Source: Chloroflexota bacterium
Lineage (GTDB): Bacteria > Chloroflexota > Dehalococcoidia > Lucifugimonadales > Lucifugimonadaceae
Assembly (NCBI GenBank): GCA_022567135.1
Contig: JADFHP010000003.1
Location: 1-45,503 of the forward strand
DNA length: 45,503 bases
Direction of reading: 5' to 3'
Part shown: positions 35,012-43,510 of the stretch, in pieces
Position numbering within the stretch: the stretch's first letter is position 1
Layout: every line of letters begins with the position of its first letter
The notes under the pieces: model-generated
What the model saw: only the letters and a program-made list of their open reading frames with translations
Databases searched by the model: none
Told to the model about the DNA's origin: nothing
Translations under genes and position numbers: made by a program

Positions 35012-36688
35012 TTATCCGTGCGAGCCGAGTTTTCTCGATACGGCCGCCTCGGCCACGGGGCTGATGATCCGGCCGACTGCCACGTTGACCAGCGCCGGCC
35101 CGCTCGACTCAAACGCTCGCTTGAGCGCCGGACCGAGTTCAGCCTGAGTGGTCACATTCTCGCCGTGCGCGCCGAGCCCCTCGGCCATCTTGTCGTAGCG
35201 CGTCGGCAACAGGTCTGTCCAGACCGGCCGGCCGTACAGACCTTTCTGGATCTGCCAGTCGATGCCCCAGTAGCTGTTATTGCCAAGGATTATCTTCACC
35301 GGTAGTTCGTGGCGGACCGCGGTGTCTACCTCCATTCCGTTGAAACCTATCGAACCATCGCCAACGACCAGCACGACCCGCTTGTCAGGAAACGCCACTT
35401 GCGCGCCGAGCGCATACGGCAGACCTACGCCAATCATCCCGAAGCTGCTCACATACAGCCATGACGAGGGAACGTTCGACCTGTACGACGCCCGGAAGAA
35501 GTGGCAGTAGTCGCCGCCATCGAACACCATCACCGTGTCATCGTCGACATACGGTCGCAGCGCCTGGCTGACGACCATCGGATGCATCGGCTCCTCGTCC
35601 GTCGCCAGCGCCTCGAGGCCGTGCCGATACTCTTCGGCCGTGGACTTCAGCGACGCCGCCCACGACTCGTCCGCCCACGAGTGCTTCGACGCTTCGTCGG
35701 CGAACTGCGTGACCACAGGGCCGACGTCTCCCGCGATTCCCACCGTGACAGAGCGCGCACGCCCGATATCGGCAGGCGACGGATCGACGAAGATGAATTT
35801 GACGCCCGTCGCGAACGGCGGCGAGCCACCGTATGCCCACGTGTAGTCGAGTTTTTGCCCCAGTAGGAGCACGACATCCGCTTCACCGATGCGTTGTGCG
35901 GCCCCATTGAGCGGCAGATACCCGAATCCGGCCGAATATTCGTGATCGTCTGGCACCAGTCCGCGGGCAGAGTCGATGGTGAATATCGGTATTCGCGTGG
36001 TTTCCACGAGCCGCTGCAGCTCCTCGGCCGAGGCGGTCGCGCCGGCGCCCGTGCCGGCCAGAATCACCGGCTTGTCTGCACTGCGCAGAAGGTCGACGGC
36101 GATCGACACCTGGGACGGGTCACCAAGCGCATTTCGCGGGGCGCCGTACTCCTGCGGCATATACCGGACGAATACGTCCTCATCCACTTCCGCTTCCTGG
36201 ATGTCGATGGGGATCGTCAGGTGGGTGGGACCCTGGCGTCCTTCCAGCGCAGTTCGGAAAGCGAGCGACATGTACTCGGGAATGCGCTCGACTGACGGGA
36301 CCTCCCACGCGCCTTTCGTCACCGGCGCGGCGAGACCGACCTGGTCGAACTCCTGCATGGCGCCACGGCCGATGTTTCGCGACTCCGCAGACCCGGCGAT
36401 GTTGACGACTGGGGCGTGCGAATGGGAGGCATTGGCGAGCCCGGGTATCGCATTGGCGTGGCCCGGCGTCGTCGAGAGAGCTACGCCTGCCCGATTCAGC
36501 AGGCGGGAGTAGGCGTCCGCCATGTGTACCGCGCCCGACTCGTGCCGCGTGTCCAGCATGCGGATCGGCTCGTCGACCAGAACGTCGAGCAGGTGGAGAA
36601 AGTGGTCGCCGGCCAGGCCGAACACCGTGTCGACGCCTTCAGCCCTGAGCGACCGCGCGATGAGCTGGCTGCCGGTGATCTTTGCCAA
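35012..36688 (-). CDS. thiamine-diphosphate-dependent enzyme (acetolactate synthase/decarboxylase family)
   Basis: About 558 residues from TTG 36688. Domain order is Pyr, central, then PP as in acetohydroxyacid synthase, oxalyl-CoA decarboxylase and benzaldehyde lyase. The cofactor-activating Glu lies in DTRHESGAVHMADAYSR. The ThDP-Mg motif is GDGSIGFNGMEVDTAV through to NNSYWG. The opening AKITGSQLIARSLRAEG is typical. The substrate is undetermined: it lacks an obvious acetolactate-synthase regulatory partner nearby. An ATG at 36733 is possible, but an extended -10 box overlaps it and GGGA precedes TTG 36688. Catabolic use of a 2-oxo acid or acyl-CoA is the likely role. Confidence 0.9.
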   Translation of the reverse strand: MAKITGSQLIARSLRAEGVDTVFGLAGDHFLHLLDVLVDEPIRMLDTRHESGAVHMADAYSRLLNRAGVALSTTPGHANAIPGLANASHSHAPVVNIAGSAESRNIGRGAMQEFDQVGLAAPVTKGAWEVPSVERIPEYMSLAFRTALEGRQGPTHLTIPIDIQEAEVDEDVFVRYMPQEYGAPRNALGDPSQVSIAVDLLRSADKPVILAGTGAGATASAEELQRLVETTRIPIFTIDSARGLVPDDHEYSAGFGYLPLNGAAQRIGEADVVLLLGQKLDYTWAYGGSPPFATGVKFIFVDPSPADIGRARSVTVGIAGDVGPVVTQFADEASKHSWADESWAASLKSTAEEYRHGLEALATDEEPMHPMVVSQALRPYVDDDTVMVFDGGDYCHFFRASYRSNVPSSWLYVSSFGMIGVGLPYALGAQVAFPDKRVVLVVGDGSIGFNGMEVDTAVRHELPVKIILGNNSYWGIDWQIQKGLYGRPVWTDLLPTRYDKMAEGLGAHGENVTTQAELGPALKRAFESSGPALVNVAVGRIISPVAEAAVSRKLGSHG

Positions 36689-36728
36689 TGGTTGTTCCCA
36701 AAAAATGTGCGTGATTGAAACGGCCGGA

Positions 36729-36737
36729 AGCATAGCA
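36729..36737 (-). promoter_or_regulatory. candidate extended -10 promoter of the ThDP-enzyme gene
   Basis: On the minus strand TGC-TATGCT (36737-36729) fits an extended -10 element; no strong -35 is seen. A transcript would begin near 36722, leaving about 34 bases before TTG 36688. The upstream ATG (36733) lies inside the box, which supports the TTG start. Confidence 0.35.
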
Positions 36738-36803
36738 CGCGGAATCGTTACGCCATCAGCGCCGCGGTAGACGGGTCAGGAGCCGGGTCGGGGCTTTCGG
36801 AGA

Positions 36804-37109
36804 TTACTTGCCGTCGCGGTCGCGGAATTTTATCGTATTCCGGAGATCGTCCGTGGAACTGCCGCGGCTGCGGTTCGCGCCGGAAAATAACCGGCCGAGC
36901 GCCTTCATGCCCCGCAAGGCGTGGCCTGCGAAGTATGCGATCACCGAATCGTCCTCGCCGTACATCCGCCCACCGGGCAGCATGCCCCTGAAGTGGCGTG
37001 GCGCGATCGGCGGAGGCCCGGAGGCCCGGCGTCGCGAGTCTTGCCGCAGCACTTGATCTTCTCGATCTCTCTGCCGGGCCATCTCATCCCGTAATTTGGG
37101 GTCGGGCAT
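36804..37109 (-). CDS. small basic hypothetical protein, 101 residues
   Basis: Start ATG 37109 is supported by GGAGG eight bases before; an in-frame extension to 37265 has no such site. The protein is rich in Arg and Asp: MPDPKLRDEMARQRDRED, then RRRASGPPPIAPRHF, a hydrophobic short stretch SVIAYFAGHALRGMKALGRLF, and a charged tail. I do not recognise a family. The single amphipathic segment might touch a membrane. It follows a tiny membrane peptide gene by 26 bases on the same strand. Confidence 0.6.
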   Translation of the reverse strand: MPDPKLRDEMARQRDREDQVLRQDSRRRASGPPPIAPRHFRGMLPGGRMYGEDDSVIAYFAGHALRGMKALGRLFSGANRSRGSSTDDLRNTIKFRDRDGK

Positions 37110-37135
37110 GGTTCCGCCTCCAGTCCAGCATGTCG

Positions 37136-37228
37136 TCAGATGCCGAAGGGCAGCAAGCCCCGGACTATCTTGACCGGTATCAGGATGATCTTTATAACCA
37201 GGGAAATTATCAGGCCGGGAAGAAACAT
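37136..37228 (-). CDS. candidate 30-residue membrane micropeptide
   Basis: Too short for ordinary gene calling. It begins MFLPGLIISLVIKIILIP and ends RGLLPFGI, followed by TGA; the middle forms one hydrophobic helix with two Lys. GGAGG lies ten bases before the ATG, and the gene for the 101-residue basic protein starts 26 bases after its stop. The composition (no charged or stop-rich disorder, high Ile/Leu) suggests real coding, but a chance ORF cannot be excluded. Confidence 0.4.
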   Translation of the reverse strand: MFLPGLIISLVIKIILIPVKIVRGLLPFGI

Positions 37229-37395
37229 ACAGCCGGGGCCTCCGAGCGCGTTTCTCTGCCACCATTGCTTGCGCTCCGGTATCTTACTCCGGCTCTCCCC
37301 CCTCTACGCTAGGTAGTACGGCAGGTAGCTTAACCCGCTTCTTTTCCGATTGCATATCGCCAGACCTCGGTTGGTGGCCGCACCAAGACATGGCT

Positions 37396-38184
37396 CTACT
37401 GCGGCCCCAGCCAGGATGTGACGCCGCCGTCCATAAGCAGCTCCGAGCCGGTGACGTAGCTTGATTCATCGGATGCGAGAAACAGGATTCCGGCGGCGAT
37501 TTCCCTGGAGGTCGCGAGCCGACCGAGGGGTACCCGCTCGCTTAGCTGCTCTATTGTCTCGTCATCGAATATAGGCGCGGTGAACGGCGTCACGGTCCAG
37601 CCCGGCAGGACGGTGTTCACCCTGATGTTGTCCGGGCCAAGCTGCACCGCGGCAGAACGGGCGAACTGTGTCATGCCCGCACGGGAGGCGGCGTAGGCGT
37701 TGGCATAGGAGCCGGCGATCTTCGCCATCATCGACGAGATCAGCACGATCGACCCGCCGCCCGCGTCGCGCATCGCCGGAGCGACGGTACGGACGCCGAG
37801 AAACATCCCCAGGTTGGTGACGTCCATCACGCGTTTCCAGTCGTCAACCGACGCTGACTCGATGGTCTCGCGGCGGTCGGGCGCCCCGGCCACCATCACC
37901 ATGATGTCGAGGTGGCCGTGCGTGGAAGTGGCCAGTTCGACCGCGGCGACCCAGTCGGCCTCGCTCGTGACGTCGGCGTGGATGTACAGCGCCTCAAATC
38001 CCGCCGAACGCATCTGTTCGACGGACTGCTCGCCACTCACGTCGTCGATATCGGCGATGACGAGCTTCCCACCACCGCGGACGATCTCCCATGCCGCCAC
38101 GCCGCCGAATCCCATCAGCTCACCCTCGACTGCGTGCGCTCCACCGGCGATCAGTGCGACTTTGTTCTCGAATCTGCCAGTCAT
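37396..38184 (-). CDS. short-chain dehydrogenase/reductase, divergent (paralogue 1)
   Basis: 262 residues from ATG 38184. It has SDR architecture with NKVALIAGGAHAVEGELMGF in place of the normal T-G-x-x-x-G-x-G. The active-site region is LISSMMAKIAGSYANAYAASRAG. The usual YxxxK is YAASR (Tyr 164, Arg 168), and NNAG is replaced by MVMVAGAPD. FLASDESSYVTGSELLMDGG is the standard C-terminal SDR signature. The upstream open frame to 38664 lies within the neighbouring paralogue and is an artefact. The reaction is unknown and may be non-standard. Confidence 0.88.
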   Translation of the reverse strand: MTGRFENKVALIAGGAHAVEGELMGFGGVAAWEIVRGGGKLVIADIDDVSGEQSVEQMRSAGFEALYIHADVTSEADWVAAVELATSTHGHLDIMVMVAGAPDRRETIESASVDDWKRVMDVTNLGMFLGVRTVAPAMRDAGGGSIVLISSMMAKIAGSYANAYAASRAGMTQFARSAAVQLGPDNIRVNTVLPGWTVTPFTAPIFDDETIEQLSERVPLGRLATSREIAAGILFLASDESSYVTGSELLMDGGVTSWLGPQ

Positions 38185-38216
38185 TTGAATTGTCCGACCC
38201 ACATGGTTTGTGGCGT

Positions 38217-39017
38217 TCACATCGGGCCTAGCCAGGCTGATGTTGCGCCATCGATCAGCAGCTCCGTGCCGCTCACGTAGCTGGCTTCGTCCGAGGCCAG
38301 GAACAGGATGCCGTTCGCGATCTCTTCCACCGTTCCCCAGCGGCCCATGGGGACGCGCTTGTCCCGCGACTCTCGGAGGGCACCGTCGGTCCAGATGTGG
38401 TCTGTGAACGGCGTCCTGACCCAGCCTGGCATCACAGCGTTGACCCTGATGTTGTCCGCCCCGAGCTGGACGGCGGATGTGTGCGTGAAGTGGATCATCC
38501 CGGCCCGCGAGGCGCCGTACGCGGAGGCGTACATGGCGCTCCAGAGCGCTGCCATCGACGATATGTTGACGATCGACCCGCCGCCCGCCTTCCGCATCTC
38601 CGGGGCGACGGCGCGGGTGCCGAGAAACATCATCCGGTTCGTCACGTCCATTGTTCGGGTCCAATCGTCCACGGACGTCTTTTCGATAGATTCCTTGTCC
38701 TGCGTTCCCGCTGCGTTAATCAGGACGTCCAGGCTTCCGAAGCTGTCCACGGCGAGTTTCACGATTTCCTGCCAGTCTGACTCGCTCGTGACGTCCAGAT
38801 GCCTGTATTCGGCCTCAAAGCCCGCCTTCTGCATCTGGGACACCGCCTCTTCGCCGGTCGCGTCGTCTATATCGCCGATGACCACCCGGCCGCCCTCGCG
38901 CAGTATCCGCCATGCGCAGACGCCGCCGAATCCCATCAGCCGGCCTTCCACCGCGTTTGCTCCGCCCGCGATGAGCGCCACTTTGTTCTCGAACCTGCCG
39001 GCAGAACCGTCTGGCAT
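38217..39017 (-). CDS. short-chain dehydrogenase/reductase, divergent (paralogue 2)
   Basis: 266 residues; closely related to its neighbour at 37396-38184. The N-terminal region reads ALIAGGANAVEGRLMGFGG, and the active site reads NISSMAALWSAMYASAYGASR with Tyr 167 and Arg 171 (YxxxR). DVLINAAGTQDKES stands for NNAG. FLASDEASYVSGTELLIDG is the family C-terminus. GGGAGG before ATG supports the start. Tandem duplication with 32 bases between them suggests a recent local copy. Oxidation or reduction of a small carbonyl compound in the accessory cluster is likely but unproven. Confidence 0.88.
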   Translation of the reverse strand: MPDGSAGRFENKVALIAGGANAVEGRLMGFGGVCAWRILREGGRVVIGDIDDATGEEAVSQMQKAGFEAEYRHLDVTSESDWQEIVKLAVDSFGSLDVLINAAGTQDKESIEKTSVDDWTRTMDVTNRMMFLGTRAVAPEMRKAGGGSIVNISSMAALWSAMYASAYGASRAGMIHFTHTSAVQLGADNIRVNAVMPGWVRTPFTDHIWTDGALRESRDKRVPMGRWGTVEEIANGILFLASDEASYVSGTELLIDGATSAWLGPM

Positions 39018-39146
39018 TTTTCAGCCGCCTCCCGAATGATCAGCGCGTTGGCGCACGATACCACCGGAGGCCAGAGACAGGCCAGACGCGCGAAACGCCC
39101 GCGGGAGCCAGGGCGGCCGCGGGCGCTTCGATGTTGACGTAATGGG

Positions 39147-39842
39147 CTATCCGTTCATCTTGCTCACGATTTCGCTGGTCGTGTGAACCGAACTGGCCAT
39201 CATGCGGAAATTGACGAGTGCCCCGGCCATGACGTCAGCGCCCGGCAGCACCGCCGCGGCGGTGGCGTCTTTCACAACGCATATCTCGAAGCCGTCCTCG
39301 AGCATGTCCCGCATATGCGACTCAACGCAGAGATTGGCGGACATCCCGGCCAGGATGACCTTGTCTATGCCGCGCTTTCGAAGCTGGAGAGCCAGATCGT
39401 TGTTCTGAGGCCCGTAGACCTTATGAGGGCTGGCGACGACGACATTTTCGTGCTCGATCAACGGCTTCAGGCTATCTTCCCAGTCGGCGCCTGAACCGTC
39501 GAACCCATCGGTGTCGAGAGGGCCTTTGCGATCAAACATGTTGATGGAGTGCATCATCTTTTCCAGCGCGCCGCCGAAAGCCCAGTCATGGTCCGTCGGA
39601 TAGTAGTAGTGGGGTGATATGAAGACTGGTATGCCGGTGCTGTGCGCCGCACCAATCAACGACCCCAGATTGGCCACAGTGTTGTTCTCTTCAACGCTGG
39701 GTCCAACGATTCCCCACGCGACGCCATCCGGCGAGAGGAAGTCCTTCTGCGGGTCGGTGATGACAACGGCGGTGTTGCCCTTCGTGATCTCGAATCCCGG
39801 ATTGGGAAGGATCTGGTCGTAGTGCGTCGGTGCTTCTGTCAT
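39147..39842 (-). CDS. isochorismatase-family cysteine hydrolase
   Basis: 231 residues from ATG 39842, GGGAG seven bases upstream. The catalytic triad is visible: Asp in AVVITDPQKDFL, Lys in VASPHKVYGPQ and Cys in LAGMSANLCVESHMRDML. VKDATAAAVLPG follows as in the family. Members hydrolyse amides such as biuret, N-carbamoylsarcosine or nicotinamide; the substrate is not identifiable. Possible partner of the downstream SDR pair, 129 bases away. Confidence 0.92.
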   Translation of the reverse strand: MTEAPTHYDQILPNPGFEITKGNTAVVITDPQKDFLSPDGVAWGIVGPSVEENNTVANLGSLIGAAHSTGIPVFISPHYYYPTDHDWAFGGALEKMMHSINMFDRKGPLDTDGFDGSGADWEDSLKPLIEHENVVVASPHKVYGPQNNDLALQLRKRGIDKVILAGMSANLCVESHMRDMLEDGFEICVVKDATAAAVLPGADVMAGALVNFRMMASSVHTTSEIVSKMNG

Positions 39843-40190
39843 GTGTGAACTCCCGTTGATTGCGGCCCCTGTCTCCATGCTTTCCTGCCGCGCTGTTCCA
39901 ATAACGGACCTGATGGATTCAAGCCAGCCCGGCAGGGGTGGCGTCCTCCCTTCCGTGCCAGGTGGCCAACAAGTCCATTGCCGTAGTTACCACGGCGACG
40001 TCGAGCCGGATGCCAAATTATATTTAGCTCAGGTCAGCATTAAACCACATGCGCCGATTAGGATGCGCCGCTCCGCTCCGGAATTCGACTAAATCCCGCA
40101 CCGGCGCTGGACGGCTCCCGGCCCTAAATTGCCGTTTTACGCTAAGCCCGAAGGCGCCCCCATTGATGAAGCCCTCCGGCGCGCCGTTGC
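39843..40190. other. 348-base intergenic region without a gene
   Basis: No convincing open frame in either strand. An AT-rich island (40012-40046) contains TATAAT on the minus strand (40022-40017), a possible -10 box for the cysteine hydrolase with a long 5' leader (about 165 bases); no good -35 is seen. The rest is GC-rich with no tRNA-like or repeat structure that I recognise. Confidence 0.35.
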
Positions 40191-40376
40191 CTACTCGTCC
40201 GAGGCCAGCTTGCCCGCATGCGCCCAATCAGACTTGCTCATATCGTGGAAGAGCACGTGAGTCGCCGCCGGCTCCGAGCCGACGATCTTCTGCACGTCGT
40301 CTGTAAACGCCCTGGCCAGCTCGCGCTTCTGGTCGTCGGTCCTGCCTTCATACAGATAGATGTGAATCATGGGCAT
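40191..40376 (-). CDS. 4-oxalocrotonate tautomerase-family protein
   Basis: 61 residues, the normal size for 4-OT monomers. After Met removal the N-terminal Pro, the catalytic base, would be exposed: MPMIHIYLYEGRTDDQKREL. The beta-alpha-beta pattern and the E-G-R-T-x-x-Q-K segment fit the family. It isomerises 2-hydroxy-dienoates in aromatic degradation or has promiscuous dehalogenase-type roles. The ribosome site is weak (GGAG about 13 bases upstream). Its catabolic neighbours support a role in small-molecule breakdown. Confidence 0.85.
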   Translation of the reverse strand: MPMIHIYLYEGRTDDQKRELARAFTDDVQKIVGSEPAATHVLFHDMSKSDWAHAGKLASDE

Positions 40377-40459
40377 TGGTTGAATCGATCTCCGCCTGTG
40401 GGTTGAGCAGCCGCGGCGCCGTTCGCCGCGATGGCCGGATTATAGACACCCCGGCTCGT

Positions 40460-41191
40460 CTAACGGCCGTGTGATAACCGATCGGCCAGCACTTCCGGAA
40501 GCCCCGCAGACTCCATCCGCTTCTGCGTCGCGCCGATGTCGTACTCCGCGCGCTTGAACGTCACGGTCCGTTCTCCTTCGTCGTAGATCGCGTAGGCCGC
40601 TCTCGGGTCGCCGTCGCGTGGCTGACCGACGCTGCCGGGATTGATGAAGAACCGGTCATCACCAATGTTCACCACTACATCCTGCTCAGCCCGTACAACC
40701 ATTGCGCCGTCATCCGGTATCTGAACCATAAACTGCATATGAGAGTGGCCGACGACGCAGCCGGGTGTCTCGAAATGATCGAGATTGGCCCTGAAGCCAT
40801 CATCCGTCAAGAGATACTCCCAGACCGGATCGCGGGGGCTGCCGTGGACTAAAGTGAAGTCACCGTGCTCGAGCCGCAACGGCATTTCGGCGATGTACTC
40901 GGCTACGGAGTCTGTGAGGCTTTTCTGTGTCCAATCCGCGGCAGCAGCGGCGTATGCATTGAACTCTTCGGTCGACAATTTTCCGATGGCCGCCAGTTCA
41001 TGATTGCCGGCCACGACCATATTGGCGCTCTCCCGCACCAGTTCTATGCATTCGTTCGGGTCCGGGCCATACCCCACCGTATCGCCTGAAACCCAGATCG
41101 CGTCTATCGGAGCAAGCTCTGCGACGTTGACCATCACCGCCTCAAGAGCGGTCAGGTTGGCATGGATGTCTGAAAGGAGAAGAATCTTCAT
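40460..41191 (-). CDS. YfcE/ApaH-type metallophosphoesterase
   Basis: 243 residues, calcineurin-like fold. Metal-binding motifs in order: LLLSDIHANLTAL (DxH), SGDTVGYGPDP (GDxxGYG), VVAGNHELAA (GNHE), LVHGSPRDP and VGHSHMQF (GHSH). FINPGSVGQPRDGDPRAAY is the conserved end. The GDTVGYGPDP form resembles family members acting on phosphodiesters or diadenosine tetraphosphate. No clear Shine-Dalgarno precedes ATG 41191. Divergent from thiL; a shared AT-rich spot (41255-41261) may serve both directions. Confidence 0.92.
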   Translation of the reverse strand: MKILLLSDIHANLTALEAVMVNVAELAPIDAIWVSGDTVGYGPDPNECIELVRESANMVVAGNHELAAIGKLSTEEFNAYAAAAADWTQKSLTDSVAEYIAEMPLRLEHGDFTLVHGSPRDPVWEYLLTDDGFRANLDHFETPGCVVGHSHMQFMVQIPDDGAMVVRAEQDVVVNIGDDRFFINPGSVGQPRDGDPRAAYAIYDEGERTVTFKRAEYDIGATQKRMESAGLPEVLADRLSHGR

Positions 41192-41255
41192 AGCGAATGA
41201 GAAGGGCGGGCGCTTCTAGCGGGCGCAGCGGGCATGTTACAGCGGCCCGTCTACT

Positions 41256-41261
41256 TATAAT
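41256..41261 (+). promoter_or_regulatory. perfect -10 box upstream of thiL
   Basis: TATAAT lies ten bases before ATG 41272 with no Shine-Dalgarno between, suggesting a leaderless or near-leaderless thiL transcript. No clear -35 is visible. The neighbouring bases (TATAATCG...CAGTAATG) are repeated upstream of rsfS. Confidence 0.45.
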
Positions 41262-41271
41262 CGTTCCAGTA

Positions 41272-42279
41272 ATGTCTGATTCGACACAGAACATGGGTGA
41301 ATTCGAGCTGATCGGCCGCTTCGCCGATGTCCTTGGCACAGATCTGCCGCCCGAGATCGTCGTGGGAATAGGCGACGATTGCGCCGTTGCGCGCCGCGGA
41401 ACTGACTTCGACGTTTACACGACCGACACCGTGGTCGACGGCGTTCATTTCAGGCGTGGTCAGATTCCCTGGTTCGACCTCGGTTGGAAATCTGTCGCCG
41501 TGAATTTGAGCGATATCGCAGCGATGGGCGCGCGCCCGCTGCACTGCCTGGTCACTCTGGGCGTGCCCGAATACGTTACCGGCGACGAACTGGCCGAGCT
41601 CTACAGAGGCATGGCGGCAGTTACAGCCGAGCACGGCGGAACCATCGTGGGCGGCGACATCGTACGCGCCTCGGAGCTATTCATAACTGTCTCGGCCGTG
41701 GGCACGATTGCCGGTGCCAGTGGAAGCGAAGACGGCCTCCCCGCGCTGCTCCGCTCGGCTGCCGTACCGGGTGACCTCATCGCCGTAACGGGCGATGTCG
41801 GGTCGGCCGCTGGCGGCCTGAAATCGCTCGAGGACGGTCTGGCGAGCGACCGCGAGGCGCTAATGGAAAGGCTGTACCGCCCTACCCCGCGATTCACAGC
41901 CGGCCTGGCGCTGGCGGCGGCCGGGGTGCGGTGCGCGATCGACATCAGCGACGGACTCATCGCCGATCTCGGGCATATCTGCAAGGCGTCGGGCGTGTCG
42001 GCAACTATCCGAGCGGCCGACGTTCCGGTATCGCCGTTGTTGAAAGAGGCCTACCCGGATACCTGGACCGAACTGGCGCTCTCAGGTGGTGAAGATTACG
42101 AGCTGCTCTTCACCGGCCCGGCCGAATTGATCGATGGGGCGCGCGATGCGGTTGAAGTACCGATCACTGTGATCGGCGAGATAGGCGAGAGCAACGGCAT
42201 ACCGGATGTATCGGTCCTGGACGGGAATGGCCGGCCGATACCGATTGGCGCCCGCGGCTGGGATCATCTTCGGCCGTGA
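41272..42279 (+). CDS. thiL: thiamine-monophosphate kinase
   Basis: 335 residues, the usual length. MGEFELIGRFADVLG opens the protein; GIGDDCAVA is the ATP/Mg motif and YTTDTVVDGVHFRRG the following signature. SDIAAMGARPLHCLVTLGVP and DISDGLIADLGHI contain metal-binding Asp residues. SGGEDYELLFT is near the C-terminus. It phosphorylates thiamine monophosphate to the diphosphate, the cofactor of the ThDP enzyme elsewhere in this window. The start was taken from the -10 spacing; an in-frame extension to 41197 runs through the promoter. Confidence 0.96.
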   Translation: MSDSTQNMGEFELIGRFADVLGTDLPPEIVVGIGDDCAVARRGTDFDVYTTDTVVDGVHFRRGQIPWFDLGWKSVAVNLSDIAAMGARPLHCLVTLGVPEYVTGDELAELYRGMAAVTAEHGGTIVGGDIVRASELFITVSAVGTIAGASGSEDGLPALLRSAAVPGDLIAVTGDVGSAAGGLKSLEDGLASDREALMERLYRPTPRFTAGLALAAAGVRCAIDISDGLIADLGHICKASGVSATIRAADVPVSPLLKEAYPDTWTELALSGGEDYELLFTGPAELIDGARDAVEVPITVIGEIGESNGIPDVSVLDGNGRPIPIGARGWDHLRP

Positions 42280-42776
42280 GCCTCATCGCAGCCTGGGACG
42301 TGCTCACCCGCTCGGAAGAGGGGACGATCTCACTGGGCCGCGCCATCGGTGATTCGCTATCACCGGGCGACGCCGTTCTTATCAGCGGCGAGCTGGGTAC
42401 GGGGAAGACCCGGCTCGTTCAAGGGATCGCGGCAGGGCTCGGGACAGCCGATCGGCCTCGAAGCCCAACTTTCGTGCTGGTGAACCGCCACATCGGCCGG
42501 CTGGTCCTGCATCACTGCGATCTGTATCGCCTCGAGGGTACTGCAGAAGTCGAGGAGCTGGGGCTCATGGAGCGGGTGGACGATGGAGACGTTCTGGCCG
42601 TCGAGTGGCCGGAACGGGCCCGTGCGGCTCTGCCCGAAGACGCGATGGAAGTGACCATGAAACGGGGCTCAGGCGAAGAGGATCGCTCCATCACCCTCAC
42701 GCAAAACGGCCCCCTGTCCTCCAGGCTGCTACGGGCGGCCCGATCTGGCTTCAATGCTGCGAAGGCGGAATCCTGA
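42276..42776 (+). CDS. tsaE: tRNA threonylcarbamoyladenosine biosynthesis ATPase TsaE
   Basis: 166 residues. The Walker A motif is SGELGTGKTRLVQG; SPTFVLVNRH is a TsaE hallmark, and LHHCDLYRLEG follows. VLAVEWPERA contains the conserved Glu/Trp block. TsaE works with TsaB and TsaD to form t6A37 on tRNA reading ANN codons. GTG start overlaps the thiL stop (GTGA). The next gene, tsaB, starts one base after its stop codon. Confidence 0.95.
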   Translation: MSLIAAWDVLTRSEEGTISLGRAIGDSLSPGDAVLISGELGTGKTRLVQGIAAGLGTADRPRSPTFVLVNRHIGRLVLHHCDLYRLEGTAEVEELGLMERVDDGDVLAVEWPERARAALPEDAMEVTMKRGSGEEDRSITLTQNGPLSSRLLRAARSGFNAAKAES

Positions 42777-42777
42777 A

Positions 42778-43455
42778 GTGCCGGTCATTCTTGCCATAGA
42801 TACCTCGACGCGCTGGGCCGGCGTGGGCCTCACCGGCGTGGGCGAGCCTATCGAGCTCGTATGGCATTCAGAGCAGAACCACGGCGCAGAGCTGATGGAC
42901 AGGGTCCTCCAGGTACTGGGCGGCCGTGACGCCTCGGTCGCGGACATCGACTGCATCGCCGTGGCCATCGGCCCGGGCGGCTTTTCGGCCCTGAGAGTGG
43001 GTCTGGCGACGGCAAAAGGCCTCGTTGCGCCCACCGGCAAGCCAATCATCGGGATATCGACCTTCGATCTGGAAGCGATGAGCCACTGGCCGCCGCCGGA
43101 CCCGCTGGTGGCAGTCATCGACGCCGGATCCGCGGGCCTGGCGTGGGCGCGCTACGCAGTGCCCGACGTCGATGGCCAGCTCCCTGCCGACCGCCGAGCA
43201 GAAAACGGCCTCTGCCGGCCGGAAGAGTTGGTCGAGACAGTGCCCGTCGACGCCAGGTTTTGCGGAGAGCGCGCGGCAGAGCTTGGCAAACTGGTCGGCG
43301 AAGCGCGGATACTTAGCACTGGACCGCCGACTCGCAGGCCGCAAAATCTGGCGCTTCTGGCCGGCCGGCGGCTCGCAGACGGTGATCTGGACGACCCGAT
43401 GACCCTGCAGCCCGAGTACGCCAGGCCACCTTCAATATCAAAATCAAAAAAATAA
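42778..43455 (+). CDS. tsaB: tRNA threonylcarbamoyladenosine biosynthesis protein TsaB
   Basis: 225 residues from GTG 42778 (GGCGG upstream); ATG 42754 is possible but overlaps tsaE. ILAIDTSTRWAGVGL is the N-terminal ATPase-like fold, HGAELMDRVLQVLG and IAVAIGPGGFSALRVGLATAKGL are the characteristic blocks. TsaB is the dimerisation partner of TsaD in the t6A complex. It ends with SISKSKK, a basic tail. Its 3' gap to ndk is 55 bases. Confidence 0.94.
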   Translation: MPVILAIDTSTRWAGVGLTGVGEPIELVWHSEQNHGAELMDRVLQVLGGRDASVADIDCIAVAIGPGGFSALRVGLATAKGLVAPTGKPIIGISTFDLEAMSHWPPPDPLVAVIDAGSAGLAWARYAVPDVDGQLPADRRAENGLCRPEELVETVPVDARFCGERAAELGKLVGEARILSTGPPTRRPQNLALLAGRRLADGDLDDPMTLQPEYARPPSISKSKK

Positions 43456-43510
43456 TCAGAAAAAGATTTACGGCCGCACAACACGGGCGGCGAACCCTTC
43501 GGGAGACAAA

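Noticed and set aside
38185-38664. N-terminal extension of SDR paralogue 1 (160 residues)
   Set aside because: It lies inside the other SDR gene in a different frame and has no SDR-like residues; ATG 38184 gives the normal protein.
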